Source: CG2-30-58-95 sp964618215
GTDB taxonomy: Bacteria; Chloroflexota; Anaerolineae; Anaerolineales; Villigracilaceae
Length of the DNA stretch: 64,000 bases
Assembly (NCBI GenBank): GCA_964618215.1
Contig: CAZTZE010000002.1
Location: 1 to 64,000, forward strand
Direction of reading: 5' to 3'
A model generated the notes under the pieces. It searched no databases and was not told where the DNA came from. It saw nothing but the letters and a program-made list of their open reading frames with translations. This document shows, in pieces, positions 8,148 through 16,342 of the stretch (its first letter is position 1; every line of letters begins with the position of its first letter). The translations under genes and the position numbers were made by a program.

Positions 8148-9332
8148 TCACTTCTCCCCCCTCCTCACTGCCTTCTCCCCGAATCTCTCCTGCAATTCGT
8201 CAATCGCTTCCTGCAATTTCCTGCCCTTCTCGGCCTCCTGATCCCACAATTCCATCTGGCGCAGCGGCGCGGACAGTCCGCTGACGCCCACGCCGATGAG
8301 ACGCACCGCCTTGCCCTTGGGCCGCGCCTTATGCAACAGTTCCAGCGCCGCGCGGTAGATCTCATCATCCTGGTCGGTGGGCTGGGGCAGGCTGACCTGG
8401 CGCGTGATGGTCGTGAAATCCGGCCAGCGCAGCTTGATCTTGACCGTCGCCCCGGCCAGGTCAGCGCGGCGCAGGCGGCGGCCCACCTGGGCGGATAGTT
8501 CGCGCAGCGTGCCTTCCAGGTTCCGGTCATCGCTCACGTCGCGGGCGAAGGTCACTTCCTGGCTGATGGACTTGGCCGCGTACTCGGTGACGATGGGGCG
8601 ATCATCTATCCCGTGCGCGTGACGCCACATCTCGCGCCCGTTCTCACCGAAGCGGTGGATCAGGTCATCTGCGGGCCAACGGGCGATGTCGCCGATGGTG
8701 TGGATTCCAAACTCGGCCAGTTTGGCCGCGGTTTTCGGCCCCACGCCCCAGAGCATATCCGCCGGCAGGGGGTCGAGAAAGGCGGCTTCCTCCCCGGCGG
8801 GAACGAGGGTGATGGCGTTGGGAGGCTCACCTTGCTTCCCCGATTTCTTGCCCACCTCCGTGGCAATCTTGGCGACCAGTTTGTTGGCGGCAATGCCAAT
8901 CGAACAGGGCAGACCGAGTTCGGTGCGAATCTCAGATTGCAGATTGCGGGCGATCCTTTCGGGCGTCGCGGCGGCGCTCGAGGCGGGCGCAAGCATGTCG
9001 CTGATATCCACGAAAGCCTCGTCAATCGAAACCTGCTTGACCAGTGGGGCCAGGTTATGCAGGCGTTCCATCACCTTTTCAGACATTTCCCCGTAGTTGC
9101 TGCGCTGCTGCGAAATGACGATCAGCCCCGGGCAGAGGCGCAGGGCGCGGCTGGTCGGCATGGCCGAGCGGACGCCAAAACTGCGGGCGGCATACGAGCA
9201 GGAGGAGACCACCCCGCGCTCCTCCGGCTGCCCGCCCACCGCGAACGGCTTGCCGCGCAGCGAGGGGTCGTGCAGTTCTTCCACTGCGCAGAAGAAGGCA
9301 TCCAGGTCGAGGTGCAAAATGGTGCGGGGCAT
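8148..9332 (-). CDS. dinB: DNA polymerase IV (Y family)
   Basis: 394 residues, full length for DinB. The N-terminal catalytic palm has HLDLDAFFCAVEE (metal Asp near residues 9 and 11) and SIDEAFVDISD near 103, followed by thumb helix-hairpin-helix segments (MLWGVGPKTAAKLAEFGI) and the little-finger domain ending with LSAPLRQMELW. It performs translesion synthesis after damage. No LexA-type operator is identified upstream. The end of the gene is followed by a short run of CACTGATTACTGATCACTG repeats. Confidence 0.93.
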   Translation of the reverse strand: MPRTILHLDLDAFFCAVEELHDPSLRGKPFAVGGQPEERGVVSSCSYAARSFGVRSAMPTSRALRLCPGLIVISQQRSNYGEMSEKVMERLHNLAPLVKQVSIDEAFVDISDMLAPASSAAATPERIARNLQSEIRTELGLPCSIGIAANKLVAKIATEVGKKSGKQGEPPNAITLVPAGEEAAFLDPLPADMLWGVGPKTAAKLAEFGIHTIGDIARWPADDLIHRFGENGREMWRHAHGIDDRPIVTEYAAKSISQEVTFARDVSDDRNLEGTLRELSAQVGRRLRRADLAGATVKIKLRWPDFTTITRQVSLPQPTDQDDEIYRAALELLHKARPKGKAVRLIGVGVSGLSAPLRQMELWDQEAEKGRKLQEAIDELQERFGEKAVRRGEK

Positions 9333-9387
9333 CAGGGATATTATAAACCGTGGAATGATACTCGCGCGGGCAGGGGCAAAAAGTTCA

Positions 9388-9416
9388 TTGACAAAGGGTC
9401 AAAAATGGTATATCCA
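9388..9416 (+). promoter_or_regulatory. Candidate sigma-70-type promoter
   Basis: TTGACA at 9388-9393, 17-base spacer, then TATCCA at 9411-9416, in the 239-base gap before the NBR1-domain gene. The -10 is imperfect. Another AT-rich site is near 9431. Confidence 0.35.
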
Positions 9417-9571
9417 TTTTCTAAGAAATGCGCTATCATAGGTGTAAGGAACGGTGAGTGGGAACATTTTTCGTAAAAAATCGTCTTTGGAGTGATACGC
9501 AGGGGTTGTTCCCACGCGCTGGAGATAACTATGCCCTGCGCTTCGGCCATTGATTTGCGGAGGAGGAAGCC

Positions 9572-11491
9572 ATGATTTCACGACGTATGATCATCCCAGT
9601 TGTCCTGATTTTGACCATCCTGGCGCAATTCATGCCGGCGGCCATCTTTGGCCCGCAGCCGGCCGCCGCGGTGACGCGCTGTGACTGGGCGCAGTTCATC
9701 GCCGATGTCACCGTGCCGGATGGTACCACCTATGCACCCGGCACAGCATTCACCAAAACCTGGCGCTTGAAGAACATCGGCACCTGCACCTGGACGACCT
9801 CTTATGCCCTGGTCTTCGTCAGCGGCAGCCAGATGGGCGCGCCCAGCGCGGTCAACCTGCCCTCCAGCGTCGCCCCTGGCGGGACGATAGACATCTCGGT
9901 CAACATGACCGCGCCGTCCACGAACGGCCACTACCGGGGATACTGGCAATTACGCAACGCCTCTGGTGTCTTGTTCGGCATCGGGACGTACGCCAACAAG
10001 TCATTCTGGGTGGATATTAATGTTACCACCAGTCCTGGCACCGGTTACGACTTCGTCGCCAACTATTGTTCAGCCACTTGGACGAGCGGCGCGGGGATAC
10101 TGCCCTGCCCCGGCACGGACGGAGACGCCAGGGGCTTCGTCTTGAAGCTCAATCCCCCAACGCTGGAGAATGGCGTGACCGATACCTCCCCGGGTTTGTT
10201 GACTTTCCCCCAAAATGTGACCAACGGTTATATCCAAGGGATTTACCCGGCCTTCACCGTCCAGGCGGGCGATCGTTTCCAGAGCATCGTCAACTGCCAA
10301 TATGGCGCGACGAGCTGCTACGTCACCTTCCGGCTGGATTACCAGATCGGCTCAGGCCCGGTCAAGACTTTCTGGACCTTCAAGGAGAAGTATGAGGGCC
10401 TGTATTACCGCGCCAACCTCGATCTGAGTTCCCTGGCAGGCCAGAACGTCAAATTCATCCTGACCATCCTGGCGAGCGGCTCTCCCACCGGTGACCGGGC
10501 ATTGTGGGGCGCGCCGCGCATTGTCCGTGGAGGGACAGTACCGCCCACCTCGACCCCAACCGTCACTGGCGTGCCGCCCACGCCTACACCTACTGTCACC
10601 GGCACGCCGCCCACCCCCACGTCCACACCCATACCCACAGCCTGTGACCGCGCCACATTCATAACTGACATCAGCATTCCGGACGGCACGACCTTCACCG
10701 GCGGCACACCCTTCACCAAGACCTGGCGCTTACAGAACGTTGGCACATGCACCTGGACGACCTCCTATGCGCTGGTCTTCTTTAGTGGAGATGCCATGAG
10801 CGCCATCCCCGTGATCTACCTGCCCGCCAGCGTCGCTCCGGGCCAGATGATCAATCTCTCGGCCGCGATGACCGCCCCGAATGCCAGCGGCCATTATCGG
10901 GGTTATTGGAAGCTGCGCAACGCCTCAGGTGTAAAGTTCGGCATCGGCGCAAGTGGCACGGAACCCTTCTATGTGGATATCAACGTGACCAGCGCGTACA
11001 GCACGGCTTATGACTTCTATGTCAATGCCTGCTCGGCCACCTGGACGAGCGGTGCAGGCGCGTTGCCCTGCCCGGGTACGGATGGAGCTGCTAATGGATT
11101 TATCCTCAAGCTCGATACGCCGAATCTGGAAGACGGCACCACGAGCCAATCCGGCCTGTTGACCTTCCCCCAGAACGTGACCAATGGTTACATCCAGGGA
11201 ATTTACCCGCCTTTCACCGTCCAATCCGGCGACCGCTTCCAGAGCATCATCAACTGCCAGTACAATGCCACAGCTTGTAATGTTGTCTTCCGATTGGATT
11301 ATCAAATCGGCGGCGGAGCGGTGCAGACCTTCAAGACAGCCTCAGAGAAATACGAAGGCTTATATTACCGTCTGGATCTTGATCTTAGTCCGTTGGCGGG
11401 TCAAAATGTCAAATTCATCCTGACCGTGCTGGCCAACGGGTCTCCGACCGGCGACCGCGCCCTGTGGGGCGCACCCCGCATTGTACGCTGA
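9572..11491 (+). CDS. Secreted protein with two NBR1-like Ig units
   Basis: 639 residues with signal peptide (start ATG 9572, GGAGGAGG upstream). Two tandem copies of a two-domain unit (about residues 30-315 and 350-639) are separated by a Pro/Thr linker. Each copy begins with an NBR1-like four-tryptophan domain (DGTTF, FTKTWRLKNVGTCTWTTSY, HYRGYWQLRNASG). A cysteine-containing beta-sandwich follows, with FPQNVTNGYIQGIYP and GDRALWGAPRIVR at its end. The copies are close at protein and DNA level, indicating a recent duplication. NBR1-like domains in Chloroflexota occur in extracellular proteins and probably bind surface ligands; exact role unknown. Confidence 0.8.
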   Translation: MISRRMIIPVVLILTILAQFMPAAIFGPQPAAAVTRCDWAQFIADVTVPDGTTYAPGTAFTKTWRLKNIGTCTWTTSYALVFVSGSQMGAPSAVNLPSSVAPGGTIDISVNMTAPSTNGHYRGYWQLRNASGVLFGIGTYANKSFWVDINVTTSPGTGYDFVANYCSATWTSGAGILPCPGTDGDARGFVLKLNPPTLENGVTDTSPGLLTFPQNVTNGYIQGIYPAFTVQAGDRFQSIVNCQYGATSCYVTFRLDYQIGSGPVKTFWTFKEKYEGLYYRANLDLSSLAGQNVKFILTILASGSPTGDRALWGAPRIVRGGTVPPTSTPTVTGVPPTPTPTVTGTPPTPTSTPIPTACDRATFITDISIPDGTTFTGGTPFTKTWRLQNVGTCTWTTSYALVFFSGDAMSAIPVIYLPASVAPGQMINLSAAMTAPNASGHYRGYWKLRNASGVKFGIGASGTEPFYVDINVTSAYSTAYDFYVNACSATWTSGAGALPCPGTDGAANGFILKLDTPNLEDGTTSQSGLLTFPQNVTNGYIQGIYPPFTVQSGDRFQSIINCQYNATACNVVFRLDYQIGGGAVQTFKTASEKYEGLYYRLDLDLSPLAGQNVKFILTVLANGSPTGDRALWGAPRIVR

Positions 11492-11514
11492 AAGTTCCTG
11501 AACACCAAGAATAA

Positions 11515-11545
11515 GAAACCCGGCATCTGTAAGATGCCGGGTTTC
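11515..11545 (+). terminator. Rho-independent terminator
   Basis: GAAACCCGGCATC, loop TGTAA, GATGCCGGGTTTC, then TTCATT. A 13-bp perfect stem, 24 bases after the stop of the NBR1-domain gene. Confidence 0.8.
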
Positions 11546-11581
11546 TTCATTAAGTGAGAACGTTCGGAAACTCAGGATTAA

Positions 11582-11729
11582 ACCGGAGATGAACAGAGAT
11601 AAACGTCAATCGGCTCGACCGAGTAGGCGCTGCGCGTAAACGGCATCGAATCAGCCTTTCGATGCTGAAGAACGCCAGGATGACTTCGTTTACCGATCAA
11701 ATCCATGTTCATCTCCGTTCATCCCCGGT
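11582..11729. mobile_element. MITE-like element with 19-bp inverted ends
   Basis: Ends ACCGGAGATGAACAGAGAT (11582-11600) and ATCTCCGTTCATCCCCGGT (11711-11729) are inverted repeats with two mismatches, 148 bp apart. No coding frame inside. Its interior contains ACCGAGTAGGCGCTGCGC (11618-11635), an 18-mer that recurs inverted inside wecC at 62508-62525. No transposase in the window is obviously its partner. Confidence 0.6.
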
Positions 11730-11755
11730 GAATTCGAATTACCGAATGCTCTCCA

Positions 11756-12883
11756 TTAATTTCCTAAATCCTTTACATACGTCCGGTGCATCTTGTAGAA
11801 ATCAATCCCAAAATTCTGCATCTCGCGCTGCATCTTGTCGTTCTCCATACCGATTTGCACCACCTCGGCGTGTCTATAGCGTGGGTTATCCAGGACGCTT
11901 TTTGCCATCTCACTGAATAAAATTGCCGTCCCGCCCAGGCCGCGATACTCCTCGACCATCCCCGCGCCGTTGATGTTGATCCAATCGGTGCGCTTGAGTT
12001 CTCGGAGCAGGGCCAGCCAGCCAAAGGGAAAGAGGCGGCCCTTCGTTTTTTGCAGCGCGGCCGAGATGTCGGGATAGGCGAACAGGAAGCCGACGGGGCG
12101 CTCGTCCTTCATCACGATCTTGATCAATTTCGGGTCGGCAAACCAGAGCAACTGGCTGGCCATCGCCTGCGCTTCTGCATCGGTGATCGGCGTGCCGCCG
12201 CTGGTTCCGCCCAGGGCAGCGTTGTAAAGCTCTTTGAGAGGCGCGACAAGCGCGCGCAGGTCGCGCCGCGTGCGGAAGCGGGCAATGGTCAGGCCGCGCC
12301 GCTGCTGGATGCGCTCGGAGAGTTCGTGGATGCGCGCGGGGAACTGGGTGTTCGCGCCCATATAACCCGAAACCGAATCGTCGAGCAGCTTGAAGCCTAC
12401 GGACTCGATCAACGCTGGATAGTACGGCGGGTTATACGGCAATCCGAAGGCAGGGCGCTGCTCGAAGCCTTTGACCAGCAGCCCGAAGCCGTCCAGGGCG
12501 GTGAAACCCTTCGGGCCGAGCATCTTGTTCAAGCCGCGCGCCCGCGCCCAGTCGAAAGCCGACTCGAAGAGGGCGCGGGCGGCATCCAGATCATTCTCGC
12601 ACTCGAAGAGGTAAAAGAAAGCCGTTTTCTTTTGATTGTATACGTTGTAAAGGCGGTTATCCAGCACAGCCAGGCGGCCGATCGCCTGTCCGTTTTTGCA
12701 GGCCAGGAAGAAAGCGGCTGAAGAATGATCATAAAACGGATAGCGGCGCGGGTCCAGGCGGGCGCGCTCGTCCATCCTCAAGGGCGGCACCCATTGCGGG
12801 ATGTCGCGGTAGATGCGGAAGGGCAGGTCGAGGAAGACTCTGACTTGCTTGCGGTTGGCAAGGTCAATCTGAATAATCTTCAT
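11756..12883 (-). CDS. GNAT-like acyltransferase superfamily protein
   Basis: 375 residues starting MKIIQIDLANRKQVRVFLDL. Contains DIPQWVPPL and a KMLGPKGFTALDGFGLLVKGF segment typical of a large family of GNAT-fold hypothetical proteins with a second half carrying NGAGMVEEYRGLGGTAILF, the acetyl-CoA binding type pattern. Substrate unknown. The gene starts two bases from a palindrome (12885-12940) that separates it from the MFS gene; the same strand suggests co-transcription. Confidence 0.65.
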   Translation of the reverse strand: MKIIQIDLANRKQVRVFLDLPFRIYRDIPQWVPPLRMDERARLDPRRYPFYDHSSAAFFLACKNGQAIGRLAVLDNRLYNVYNQKKTAFFYLFECENDLDAARALFESAFDWARARGLNKMLGPKGFTALDGFGLLVKGFEQRPAFGLPYNPPYYPALIESVGFKLLDDSVSGYMGANTQFPARIHELSERIQQRRGLTIARFRTRRDLRALVAPLKELYNAALGGTSGGTPITDAEAQAMASQLLWFADPKLIKIVMKDERPVGFLFAYPDISAALQKTKGRLFPFGWLALLRELKRTDWININGAGMVEEYRGLGGTAILFSEMAKSVLDNPRYRHAEVVQIGMENDKMQREMQNFGIDFYKMHRTYVKDLGN

Positions 12884-12884
12884 G

Positions 12885-12940
12885 GTAGGGCGGGTTTCTT
12901 ACCCGCCAAATCTGGCGGCGGGTTTGGAAACCTGCCCTAC
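12885..12940. repeat. Palindromic repeat supplying an MFS stop codon
   Basis: Arms GTAGGGCGGGTTTC and GAAACCTGCCCTAC enclose an inner GCGGGT hairpin. The right end covers the last codon and stop of the MFS transporter gene, so that protein's C-terminus is set by the repeat. A relative with CGAGATTAATCTCGCCCTAC is at 14685-14704. Confidence 0.7.
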
Positions 12941-14235
12941 GCAACCTGGCGTGCCTTCTCCAGTTTGGCGCGCTCGGCCATCTGCGCGCGCAGCGAACGG
13001 ATGTCGCCATCCACGAAGAACAGCGCGCCCAGGTAGATGACGAAGCAGATCAACCATGCGGTGATGCAGATGGTCAGGATGGCGGTGTGCATATTGAATG
13101 CGTCGGCGATGATGCCGGCCAGCAGCGGGGCCAGCGCCGCGCCGCTGTTCTCGATGAAGTACTCCACCGACATGGCCGTGCTGCGCACTTCGGGCATGGA
13201 AATGTCCTGCACAGTCGAAATGACGTTGGGTGAAGAGAACGGCATAAAGATGGCGGTCAGGATCATCAGGATGAAGAACGTACTGCGCGCCTCGATGGGC
13301 GTCTGCATCGCGAAGAACAGGAAGATCGCGCCGAGCAGCACCCCCGCGCTGGAGACGATAATGCGGCCTTTGTTCGTGCGCTTGAACAGCCAGTCGCCGA
13401 CCGCGCCGCCGACGAAGTAACCGCTCGCCAGGATCAGGATGATCGGCGCCATCGTGAACAGCACGCTATCGCTATCGTACCCCCGCTCCTTCATCAAGTA
13501 GTCGAAAAAGAAGTAGGTGATGACATTCCAGGGAAAGACGCCGGCGAAACCCTGCAGGAAGACGAACATCATGGTGCGCTTCTTGAGCGCCTCTTTGGCA
13601 TATGCCCAGGAGAAACGGTATTGCCCGATCGTCTCCAGGTCAGCCAGTTCAGGTTCGGCCTTGCCGCGCGGCATCTCTTTGACGAAGAAGAAAATCAATA
13701 CTGCCAGGGCGATGCCCAGCGCGCCGGTGAGATAGAAGACCGAACGCCAGCCGCCGATCAGCGGGGCGACCATCAGCGCCAGGATCATGCCGAGCAGATA
13801 GCCGATTGGCTGGGCAAATTGCAGGATGCCGTAGACCTTGCCGCGCATCTGCGGGCCGAAGTAATCGGCGATCAGGCTGTACAGGCCGGGGTAGGATGAA
13901 TCGTCAATGCCGGTCGAGGCGCGCGTGGCGACGAAACCCGGGTAAGTGCGGACGACCGCGCTCAACCAGGTCGTCGCGCCCCAGATGAACGAGGCCAGCG
14001 CCAGCAGTTTGGCGCGGGAGTAGCGGTCATACAGGTAGCCCCAGACGGGATACAAGAGCGTGCTGACCAGCAGCGCCCCAGAGACGATCAGCCCGAACTG
14101 GGTGTTGGTAATGCCAAAGGATTCGCTGATCGGCCCCTTCAATGGCCCGATGAGCAACTTGTCTGTTTGGTGCAGCAGCATGAACAGAAAGAACATAAGC
14201 ACAACGAACCATCGGTAACGGGTAGGTTTGGACAC
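12937..14235 (-). CDS. MFS transporter
   Basis: 432 residues with 12 predicted membrane segments; VSGALLVSTLLYPVWGYLYD followed by RYSRAK matches the MFS loop 2-3 signature. GTG 14235 is chosen because a perfect AGGAGG lies six bases upstream; the longer open frame to 14304 lacks one. Resembles the hexuronate/phthalate-type anion:cation symporters in general layout (SKPTRYRWFVVLMFFLFMLL start), but the substrate cannot be named. The stop lies inside a palindromic repeat. Confidence 0.8.
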   Translation of the reverse strand: MSKPTRYRWFVVLMFFLFMLLHQTDKLLIGPLKGPISESFGITNTQFGLIVSGALLVSTLLYPVWGYLYDRYSRAKLLALASFIWGATTWLSAVVRTYPGFVATRASTGIDDSSYPGLYSLIADYFGPQMRGKVYGILQFAQPIGYLLGMILALMVAPLIGGWRSVFYLTGALGIALAVLIFFFVKEMPRGKAEPELADLETIGQYRFSWAYAKEALKKRTMMFVFLQGFAGVFPWNVITYFFFDYLMKERGYDSDSVLFTMAPIILILASGYFVGGAVGDWLFKRTNKGRIIVSSAGVLLGAIFLFFAMQTPIEARSTFFILMILTAIFMPFSSPNVISTVQDISMPEVRSTAMSVEYFIENSGAALAPLLAGIIADAFNMHTAILTICITAWLICFVIYLGALFFVDGDIRSLRAQMAERAKLEKARQVA

Positions 14236-14306
14236 GACTGACCTCCTGAGCATGGGATTGGGGGAAACTAGAAATAGTCTACAACAGAAAGACGGGCGAG
14301 TCAAAT

Positions 14307-14342
14307 AAAAAACGGCCTCCCCCGCTCCGGGAGAGACCGTTA
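14307..14342 (-). terminator. Intrinsic terminator, minus strand
   Basis: On the minus strand a GC-rich hairpin (ACGGTCTCTCCCGG with GGGGGAGGCCGT) is followed by TTTTTTATT. It lies downstream of the small membrane-protein gene at 14375-14521. Confidence 0.75.
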
Positions 14343-14374
14343 GCCTGCCGAGTAGGCCTTCGGAAAACGCGCGA

Positions 14375-14521
14375 TTACTTGCCGAGGAAAAGAAACACCG
14401 CGGCGCCGAGGGCGAGGATGCCTGTCAGGATGCCGTTGCTGAACACACCGAAAGCAGCCAGGGCAGCAAACAGGAAGAAAAGCACCATGAACCAAGTCGA
14501 AAGAGCTTTAGGCATTGTCAT
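14375..14521 (-). CDS. Small one- or two-helix membrane protein
   Basis: 48 residues, MTMPKALSTWFMVLFFLFAA then LAAFGVFSNGILTGILALGA and AVFLFLGK. AAAGGAG lies eight bases before the ATG at 14521 and a terminator follows, which supports expression. Two hydrophobic segments separated by a short turn. Function unknown. Confidence 0.65.
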   Translation of the reverse strand: MTMPKALSTWFMVLFFLFAALAAFGVFSNGILTGILALGAAVFLFLGK

Positions 14522-14631
14522 TGTAAATCTCTCCTTTGGTAAGATGATAATGGTCGCTGGCCGAATTGCCAGCCTGACTATTAAACACACGTCTACGCCA
14601 GAGGTTGCGTTTTGCACAGACGAATTTTTAT

Positions 14632-14740
14632 GGCTCTCTGGGATTTGCCGTGATAGACCACCATATCTGGCGGTCGGCGGTATTGCGAGATTAATCTCGC
14701 CCTACATTTGGGTAGCCACCACGGAGATTCCCAATGAGCC
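14632..14740. mobile_element. MITE-like hairpin element
   Basis: Imperfect inverted ends of about 20 bp (GGCTCTCTGGGATTTGCCGT and the complement of ACGGAGATTCCCAATGAGCC) bound 109 bp with no open frame; an inner GCGAGATTAATCTCGC palindrome is present. Part of the 802-base gene-free stretch before the cohesin cluster. Confidence 0.55.
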
Positions 14741-14751
14741 AAAAACTTTTT

Positions 14752-15146
14752 AGCGTGTCACCCCTTCGCTGCACTCAGGGCAGGCTCTGAGGGCGCGTTC
14801 CTTCGGCTTCGCTCACACCGTCCCGGTGTCCTTCCGGGAGGACAAGCCTGTGCGCCCGAAGGGTCTCCACGCCGCAAACAGGAGATTCCCTTCGGCCTGG
14901 CTCAGGGCAGGCTTCGCGCCCCGAAAGAGCATCGGGACGCTTACATCGTCCCGACACTTGCACCCCGTTCGCATCCTTCGGATATGCTTCGCGAGGCCGG
15001 GAGCCCGCCGCCGTTCGTCGCGAGCGACGAAGGTGCTACGCGAGGGCGAGACGGCCTGCTGCACACTTGCCCTCCCGAAGGACATCGGGACGATGTTGCG
15101 TGCAAGTGCCAGGGAGTGCAGGTGTGTCCTTCGGGAGAATGACACA
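14752..15146. repeat. Mosaic of degenerate palindromic repeats
   Basis: A gene-free block bounded by GTGTCA (14755) and TGACAC (about 15140). It contains many short inverted motifs: TCCTTCCGGGAGGAC, CATCGTCCCGA with TCGGGACGATG, ACACTTGCA with TGCAAGTG, and GGCTCAGGGCAGGCTTCG of the TCGACAAGCTCAGG-type family. It looks like an eroded large palindrome or stacked REP elements. No credible coding frame on either strand. Confidence 0.6.
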
Positions 15147-15189
15147 GGAAACAGCAACCTTGCGCTGTAATACTATTGAGATGTTATTT

Positions 15190-15255
15190 TTCACGTATGG
15201 TTCACGTTTGGTTCACGTTTGAATAACGTTTTATTCACGCCTGGATAACGTTTAA
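15190..15255 (+). promoter_or_regulatory. Six tandem 11-bp direct repeats (PHO-box-like)
   Basis: Six consecutive 11-base units begin at 15190, 15201, 15212, 15223, 15234 and 15245, consensus TTCACGTTTGG with ATAACG variants in units 4 and 6. Direct repeats with 11-bp period and a GTTCAC core are the arrangement bound by PhoB/PhoP-type OmpR-family regulators, notably the PHO boxes of Streptomyces. The array ends 68 bases before the first cohesin-dockerin gene, and an AT-rich possible -10 follows near 15267. Function inferred. Confidence 0.7.
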
Positions 15256-15323
15256 GGATTACTATGTAGATTAGCAATAATGATCAAACATAATTCAATT
15301 GTTCTCGTCCGAAAGGGGCAGCG

Positions 15324-16322
15324 ATGTTAAATTCAACCGGATTTTACAAACATCATTCTCGAGTGAGTGTCATCTTCACCATTATGCTGACAGTGACATT
15401 GGTCATGTCGTTAACCGGCCCGGTCATGGCGCAAGGAACCGCCAGCATTGATCCCAAGACAGATAAATCACTGTTTTGCACGGGGGAAAATACCACCATC
15501 TCCATTGATTTGACAAATGTCGTCGCCTTGTTTGGCTACCAGTTCGTTGTGCATTACGATCCCAGCTTGGTCAGCGCTGCGGGGGCCTTCGTCAACACCT
15601 TCTTCAATACCAGCCCGAATGCCAGCATCCCAACCGGCTGGAACGCTGCTTGCAATGCAGGTCAATGTAAATTCGCAGTTACCAAAGTGGAGCCGGGAGC
15701 ACCGGTCACCGGCTCCGGTACCGTCGCCCAAATCACGCTCACTGGCCTGAGCGCAGGGACATTCGACCTCACTCTCAGCCAAGACATCCTCACCGACCGG
15801 GATGCCCAGGCCATGGCTCACGATATCAACTCGCTGCCCCTGACCGTGTGCGGTTATGCCACTGTCAGCGGTACGGTTTCGCTGCAAGGCCGCGCCACAC
15901 CGGTCAATGTGGGCCAGGTCACGCTGACCGACCTGGGCGGCGTCTTCGCGCCGTATTCAGCTAACTTCAACGCCACAACCGGCGCTTTCACCATCAGCAA
16001 TGTCAAAGTCATGCCCGGCGGCTCGAGCTACCGGTTCGACGCAGTACATGGGCTATACCTGAGCAACCGGACGACGCACACGCTGAATCCACTCGACAAC
16101 TACACTGCACCCGCCACCCGTCTCCTGGGCGGTGACGCCAACAATAACGGTTCGATAGACATCAGCGACCTGACCTGCATCGGCGGTTCCTTCGGCGGTG
16201 CGCCGCCGTTCACCTGTGGCGCGACCGGCAGCAGTGACGTCAACGCGGATGGCGTTGTCAACATCCTCGACCTTGTCCTATCGGGTGGCAACTACGGGCT
16301 TGTTTCTCCGCGAACATGGTAA
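15324..16322 (+). CDS. Secreted cohesin-dockerin protein
   Basis: 332 residues. A signal peptide (to about residue 37, ending VMAQG) is followed by a cohesin domain (about 45-165; FGYQFVVHYDPSLVSAAGAF, then TGSGTVAQITLTGLSAGTFD). A beta-sandwich or carboxypeptidase-regulatory-like module follows (about 170-260), then a C-terminal dockerin with two EF-hand-like calcium loops, GDANNNGSIDISDL and SDVNADGVVNILDL. Carrying both binding partners in one chain would permit head-to-tail assembly. There is no catalytic domain. GAAAGGGGC precedes the ATG. The whole module is duplicated as the C-terminal half of the next gene. Confidence 0.85.
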   Translation: MLNSTGFYKHHSRVSVIFTIMLTVTLVMSLTGPVMAQGTASIDPKTDKSLFCTGENTTISIDLTNVVALFGYQFVVHYDPSLVSAAGAFVNTFFNTSPNASIPTGWNAACNAGQCKFAVTKVEPGAPVTGSGTVAQITLTGLSAGTFDLTLSQDILTDRDAQAMAHDINSLPLTVCGYATVSGTVSLQGRATPVNVGQVTLTDLGGVFAPYSANFNATTGAFTISNVKVMPGGSSYRFDAVHGLYLSNRTTHTLNPLDNYTAPATRLLGGDANNNGSIDISDLTCIGGSFGGAPPFTCGATGSSDVNADGVVNILDLVLSGGNYGLVSPRTW

Positions 16323-16342
16323 CGCTAGTGCGAGGCGCATTG

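Noticed and set aside
15190..15255. CRISPR array or plasmid iterons
   Set aside because: Units are 11 bp with no spacers, and no cas or replication gene is near.
14522..15323. Small genes in the 802-base gap
   Set aside because: All frames there are short, unconserved and made of palindromic repeats.
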